Assembly (NCBI GenBank): GCA_963575745.1
Contig: CAUYUJ010001408.1
Location: 1-64,000, forward strand
DNA: 64,000 bases
From: Prorocentrum cordatum
Lineage: Eukaryota; Sar; Dinophyceae; Prorocentrales; Prorocentraceae
Reading direction: 5' to 3'
Shown here: positions 60,015 through 64,000 of the stretch, one piece after another
How positions within the stretch are numbered: the stretch's first letter is position 1
Layout of the letters: every line of letters starts with the position of its first letter
The notes under the pieces: generated by a model
What the model was told of the DNA's origin: nothing
Databases searched by the model: none
Seen by the model: only the letters and a program-made list of their open reading frames with translations
Translations under genes and position numbers: made by a program

Positions 60015-61570
60015 ATCTTTAGATGTACATCGAAGACGCCTGCGGCGATCCAAACGCTGCCCCCTCCTGGAAGCGCACATGTGGCTAAACGTTGGGCCAA
60101 AGCCTAGCCAAGCTATTGGACTCTGTGTCCCCCCCAGCCTCATGGAAAACCTTGGACCGCCAGGGGGAGGGCCATGAGGAAGAGGAGGGGGAGGAGGAGG
60201 CCACTTCGGGGCCTCCTGGGGCCACGCGGCCGAGACCCCACCGGGCACCTTTTGGCAGGGTTAAACAGCGATGATTGTCCAGGACGCCGAGAGCCGATGT
60301 TTGCAAAGAACAAGGGGCCGGCGGATAGAAGTCGCCCACGCCGCCGCCCCCTGCCTTTTGGAAGCGCCCATGCGACGAAACGTTGGGCCGAAGTCTGGCG
60401 GCGCTATTCGACTATGTGTTACCCCAGCCTTCATGGAGCCCCTTGGGGAAACACTTTGAAGCGGAAGAGAAAGGAGGAGGAGGAGGAGGAGGAGGAGGAG
60501 GAGGGGAGGAGGAGGAACAAGAAGCGGAGGCCTTTTGAGGCCCTTTTGGGGGGAGCCTCTTGGGGGCCTCCTGGGGGGCCTTTTGGGGGCAACCTGGAAG
60601 CCTCTTGGGGGCCTCTGTGGGGCCTCTGTGGGGCTTCTGGGGGCCTCTGGGGCAGTCGCGGGTCCCTCTTCGGACTCTTTAGGGCCGTCTTGAGGCCCTC
60701 TTTGACCGTCGTGGGGCCCTCTTGGGCCGTCTTGGGGATCTCCTGGGAGCCTCTTGGGCGATATTGGGGCGATCTTGGGGGCCAATTGGGCCGTCTTGGA
60801 GCTTCGAAAGCCCGAAACGGCGAGCATGTTAAAATCAGAAAAAAAACACTGAACAATCAATGCTTCTGGCATCTTGGCGGTCCTCTCGGATCCCTCTTGG
60901 GGCGTCTTTGGGGCCTCTTGGGCAGTATGGGAGGTATCTTGGGGCTACCTTGGGCCGTCTTGGGGCAATCTTGGCCGTCTTGGAGGCGTCTTGGGACCGT
61001 CTTGGAGGCCATCTTGTGTCATCTTGGGGCCTCTTGGAGCGGTCTTGGGGCCATCTGGGTCGTCTTGGTGGCCATCTTGGGGCCATCTTATGCGAGAACG
61101 CCGACGACAGACCTCTTTCATGGGTCCTTCCGGGTGGCTGGTGCGACCAGCCAGGACAACACTGGAAACATTCGATTCTAGCAAGTCTATTACCTAACAT
61201 CCGCCCGCCGTGCACCCCTGTGGCAAGCCACAGGGGGCGGTGTATCGAAGACGCCTTCGGCGAGTCACCGTCGCCCCCTGCCCTTTCGGAAGCGCCTATG
61301 TGGCCGAATGTTGAGGCCAGAGCCCTGCCAAGCTGTCGGACCATGCGTTCCCCGAAATGGTTTGGAAAGCCTTCGGGGAACACGTGGGGGAGGACGGGGA
61401 AGAGGAGGAGAGTGAGGAATGGGCGTGTTCGGGGCCCCTTGGGGGCTCTTGTGAGCTTTGGGAGGCGTCTTGGGGCCTGCTGGCCGAAGGTTGGGTCAGA
61501 TCCTTGCCATTCTTTCGGAACGAGTGTTCCCCGAATCGGTTTGGAAAGCTTTCGGGGAACACGTGGAGGA
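60015..61570. repeat. Four degenerate ~140-bp repeats
   Basis: Copies at about 60025-60165, 60310-60455, 61235-61380 and 61480-61570 share gaagcgcccatg, cgaaacgttgggcc and a gttccccgaatggtttggaaag-type end. They alternate with the cttggg minisatellite. A short GGA run occurs at 60474-60530. Confidence 0.6.
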
Positions 61571-62265
61571 GGTTGGGGAAGACGAGGAGAGTGAGGAAAA
61601 AGGGGAAGGGCGGACGAGTCCTCTTGGAAGCCTTTTGAGGCACTCTGGGGCTCAATTGGGCAATCTGGAGGCCATTTTGACCCTCTTGGGCCCTCTTGGA
61701 GACCTCTTGCGGGCCTTTTGAGCAGTCTAAGGCCGTCTTGAGGCCATCTGGGGCCGTCTTGGGTGCATCTTGGGGCTATCTTCGCTGTCTTGGAGGCCTT
61801 CTTGGCCGTCTTGGAGACATCTTGGAGGCCATCTTCAGCGTCTTCGGGGCCATCTTGGGCCGTCTTGGGCTCTTCTTGGGGCCCTTTTGGGGGCCTCTTG
61901 GGCTGTCATGGGGCCATCTTGGAGGCCTCTTGGGCGCTCTTGGGACGATGTTTGGGGCCTCTTGGGCCGTCTTGGGCCGTCGCGGAGCTGATAAGAACAT
62001 GCCAACATCCTTCAAACACCTAATGGCAATCAATGATTTGTGCCCTTTCGGGCCTTCCTCTGGAGGACGTCTTGGAGACCTCTTGGGGGCCTCTTGGCCA
62101 GTCTCAGGCAATCGTGGAGCCATCTTGGGCCGTCTTGGAGGCATCTTGGACCCTCTAGGACTGTCTTGGAAGCCATCTTGGACCATCTCAGGCGGACTTG
62201 GAAGCCATCTTGGGCCATCTTGGAGGCACCCTGGAGTTCATTTGGGGCCATCTTGGGCATGACAG
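60530..62265. repeat. Degenerate ~10-12-bp minisatellite (gccatcttggggccgtcttg)
   Basis: Endless variants of gcc(a/g)tcttggg / ggcctcttgggg in two main blocks (60530-61085 and 61620-62265). ORFs up to 335 aa (Leu/Gly/Trp/Ser-rich) follow the repeat and are rejected as genes. Confidence 0.85.
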
Positions 62266-62411
62266 GCATTGACGTGTGCAGTCTGGGGTCTCCTCGGGTG
62301 GCCGGCGGGACGGGCCGAAGCCCCAGTGAGTTTCCTAAAAGAGCCCACATCGAAAGGATCTAGCACGCCTGGCACCCCTGTGGCAAGCCAACAGGGTGCG
62401 GCGGATACAGT

Positions 62412-62577
62412 TCAGGAGGAAAAGAAACACACAGACACAATTAATCGTCGAGTCCCAGGAAAATATGGGAAAATATGGGAAGTGGGGGGAAGACAAAAAT
62501 CCAGAAAATATGAGAAAATATGGGGATTCATTTTATTTGTGTGTATTTATTTGTGTCCCTGGGCCCCTTCAACAGTG
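62412..62577. repeat. Interspersed element family E, copy 4
   Basis: Blocks aaacacacagacacaattaa, tcccaggaaaatatgggaaa, ggggaagacaaaaatccaga and gtgtccctgggccccttcaa match copies 1-3. Confidence 0.75.
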
Positions 62578-63734
62578 GCCTTCGGCCCATCCCGCCACCG
62601 TACCTGGGTTGCTGGCAATGGTCATCTTGGATACCTGTTCGGGACTCTTGGGACGCCCAGTCTGAGCCTGTTAGAGAGCGCCTCGTGGGACCTCTCTCGG
62701 GACTCTGGAAGGTATCTAGGAGGCCTCGTGGGCGCTTCTGGGGAGACTCCTTTGGAACGAAGTTTCCAAAGGCCCCTTTGCTTTTCCCCCCTCTTGGGCA
62801 GCCTTATGGGGGCTGCCTTGGGCCGTCGTGGGGCTCTTGGGGCTCTCTGGCCTCCAGGTAAGCATCGCGAGACGCCCTAGAAGTCGCGCGCCACGCCCCG
62901 AGAAATCTGGCAACTCGAGATCTGGGCCTTCGAATAGCATCCGACATGCGATTCAAACGGACTCGAGTACACTCCATGTTGTGTATACGGCACGGTGGCG
63001 GACATACAGACGTACACATACATACATGTCTGTATCCCTCTCTCTCTCTCTCTCCCTCTGGGTACCATGCAGTATGCCTTTACGAGATACGGCACGTGTG
63101 ATAATATGTCTATGTTATGTCTATGTCGTCGGCCTCACCCTCTCGGTAATGATAATGATGCCAGTTGTAATCTGCCCCAGCCACTGAGGCGCGCATGTTG
63201 CATTACTGTGTCTCCGATCTGTCTCGTTCACAGGCTTTTCATTGGACGTTCCCCTCCCGTCCTGTTGTCGGCGTAGCCACTCCAATTTATATTCAGCGGC
63301 GCTCTTTGCAAGCGCGTGTTGCGCTTGCATCGTGCCGGCAGTCGTGTGAACCCGCCGCCGTCGCCTGCCTGGTAGTTTTTAGTGCACATTGGGCGTTTTC
63401 CGCGTCTGCAAACAGGCAGATGCGCTTCTTCCACACTCTCTTCCCCTTGGCAACACACAGCAGGCAGCGACGAGCGCTTCACGCGCACCTGCGAACACCT
63501 TTTCCCGCTCCTCCTCCTCCTCCTCCTTCTCCTCTCCCCTCCTCCCTCCCCTAGTTTCCATGACCTCACTCCCTCCCCATCCCCCCTGTCACCCTTCCAT
63601 CATCATATTTTCAGTGTTTCCTCCCTCATGGTCTTCTGTTTTCCTCATGCTTCTCTTGTGCACCCTCCTCCCCGTCCTGGGCCCAATCCCCATGCCCTGA
63701 TCCTCGTCCTCCCCCTTCCTCCCCCCCCGTAGCC
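62578..63734. other. Region without recognised gene
   Basis: Mixed sequence with a short (TC)n run at 63036-63056 and a TCC tract at 63510-63545. Several ORFs of 60-120 aa overlap on both strands and none is convincing. Confidence 0.4.
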
Positions 63735-63755
63735 CCGTAGCCGTTCTGGCTCAAG
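63735..63755 (+). other. Relict dinoflagellate spliced-leader sequence
   Basis: These 21 bases match the conserved dinoflagellate SL exon (after its first degenerate base) at 19 positions. Differences are A to G at SL position 9 and T to C at position 12. A partial ccccgtag repeat lies just upstream (63726-63732), giving a stacked 5' end. The sequence after the SL is taaaagg, not a gt donor, so this is not an intact SL RNA gene. In dinoflagellates a genomic SL copy usually marks an mRNA reverse-transcribed and reinserted, so plus-strand sequence from 63756 may be retroposed cDNA. Confidence 0.75.
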
Positions 63756-64000
63756 TAAAAGGTATCTCGAGCCAGCTGGGCAGGAACAGCTTTTGTCCCG
63801 CTGCGCAGAAACCCGCCCGGGCAGCAGTGGCTCATATCTATACGATGCTTGCAAGTCGCCACGTCATGCCGTGCAGATCTCCGTGGGTCATCCCAGTACG
63901 CACCATCATCGCATGACCAGCTCAGGACTAAAGCGTCTCCTTCGGCACGCCCAATAAGAATCATGTGTTGGAATTGGAGCTATCGCGGACGCTCACTACC
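63756..64000 (+). other. Possible retroposed cDNA downstream of the SL relic
   Basis: Sequence here is non-repetitive. The first longer plus-strand ATG reading after the SL (near 63843) is only about 27 codons. If it is cDNA-derived it continues beyond the window or has decayed. Confidence 0.3.

Noticed and set aside
60174-61181. 335-aa Gly/Leu/Trp-rich ORF
   Set aside because: Translation of the degenerate cttggg minisatellite; equivalent ORFs occur in other frames.
63735-63860. Functional spliced-leader RNA gene
   Set aside because: The leader is followed by taaaagg rather than a gt donor and carries two substitutions in an otherwise invariant exon.
1-64000. tRNA, rRNA or snRNA genes
   Set aside because: I looked for conserved tRNA T-loop, rRNA and snRNA landmarks by eye and found none convincing; a covariance-model scan would be needed to exclude them.

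Overview
This window looks like nuclear DNA from a dinoflagellate. The strongest single sign is a near-match (19 of 21 bases) to the conserved dinoflagellate spliced-leader exon at 63735-63755. The rest agrees: GC-rich sequence, giant non-LTR retrotransposon ORFs with C2H2 fingers, dozens of simple-sequence arrays, and many short foldback elements of intron-like size. I see no bacterial-style operons, rRNA, tRNA or CRISPR. The species cannot be named from this alone.

The only clearly coding block is about 7.6-24.0 kb. It holds two LINE-type elements arranged head to head. The minus-strand element has a coiled-coil ORF1 (about 18.7-15.6 kb, broken by one frameshift) and a single uninterrupted 2,556-codon ORF2 (15314-7644). 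ORF2 carries, in order, a disordered N-terminus, RNase H, an APE-like endonuclease, reverse transcriptase, C2H2 fingers and a C5-DNA-methyltransferase-like domain. The plus-strand element (19.2-24.0 kb) encodes an endonuclease-like domain lacking the usual catalytic Glu, a canonical YADD reverse transcriptase, zinc fingers, and a frameshifted downstream ORF. A short (TCC)n tract lies between the two 5' ends. A third, degraded retroelement 3' end lies at 52.7-53.4 kb, broken by a 28-bp tandem duplication.

Everything else is repeat-dense non-coding DNA, roughly 0-7 kb and 24-64 kb. It contains: (1) over 20 (GGA/TCC)n arrays; (2) minisatellites with units of about 20, 68, 72, 77, 102 and 185 bp; (3) at least eight multi-copy families of 120-270 bp elements with inverted ends, plus single-copy foldbacks, which are candidates for MITEs or dinoflagellate introner-type elements; (4) T-rich or A-rich tracts, one flanked by a 17-bp target-site duplication; (5) a 1.7-kb polypyrimidine block; (6) two adjacent perfect palindromes. 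A few short ORFs could be exons (plastid-type leaders near 30.2, 30.7 and 43.5 kb; 38.1 kb; a membrane segment at 51.8 kb), but none can be assigned to a gene. Most long ORFs outside 7-24 kb are translations of repeats.
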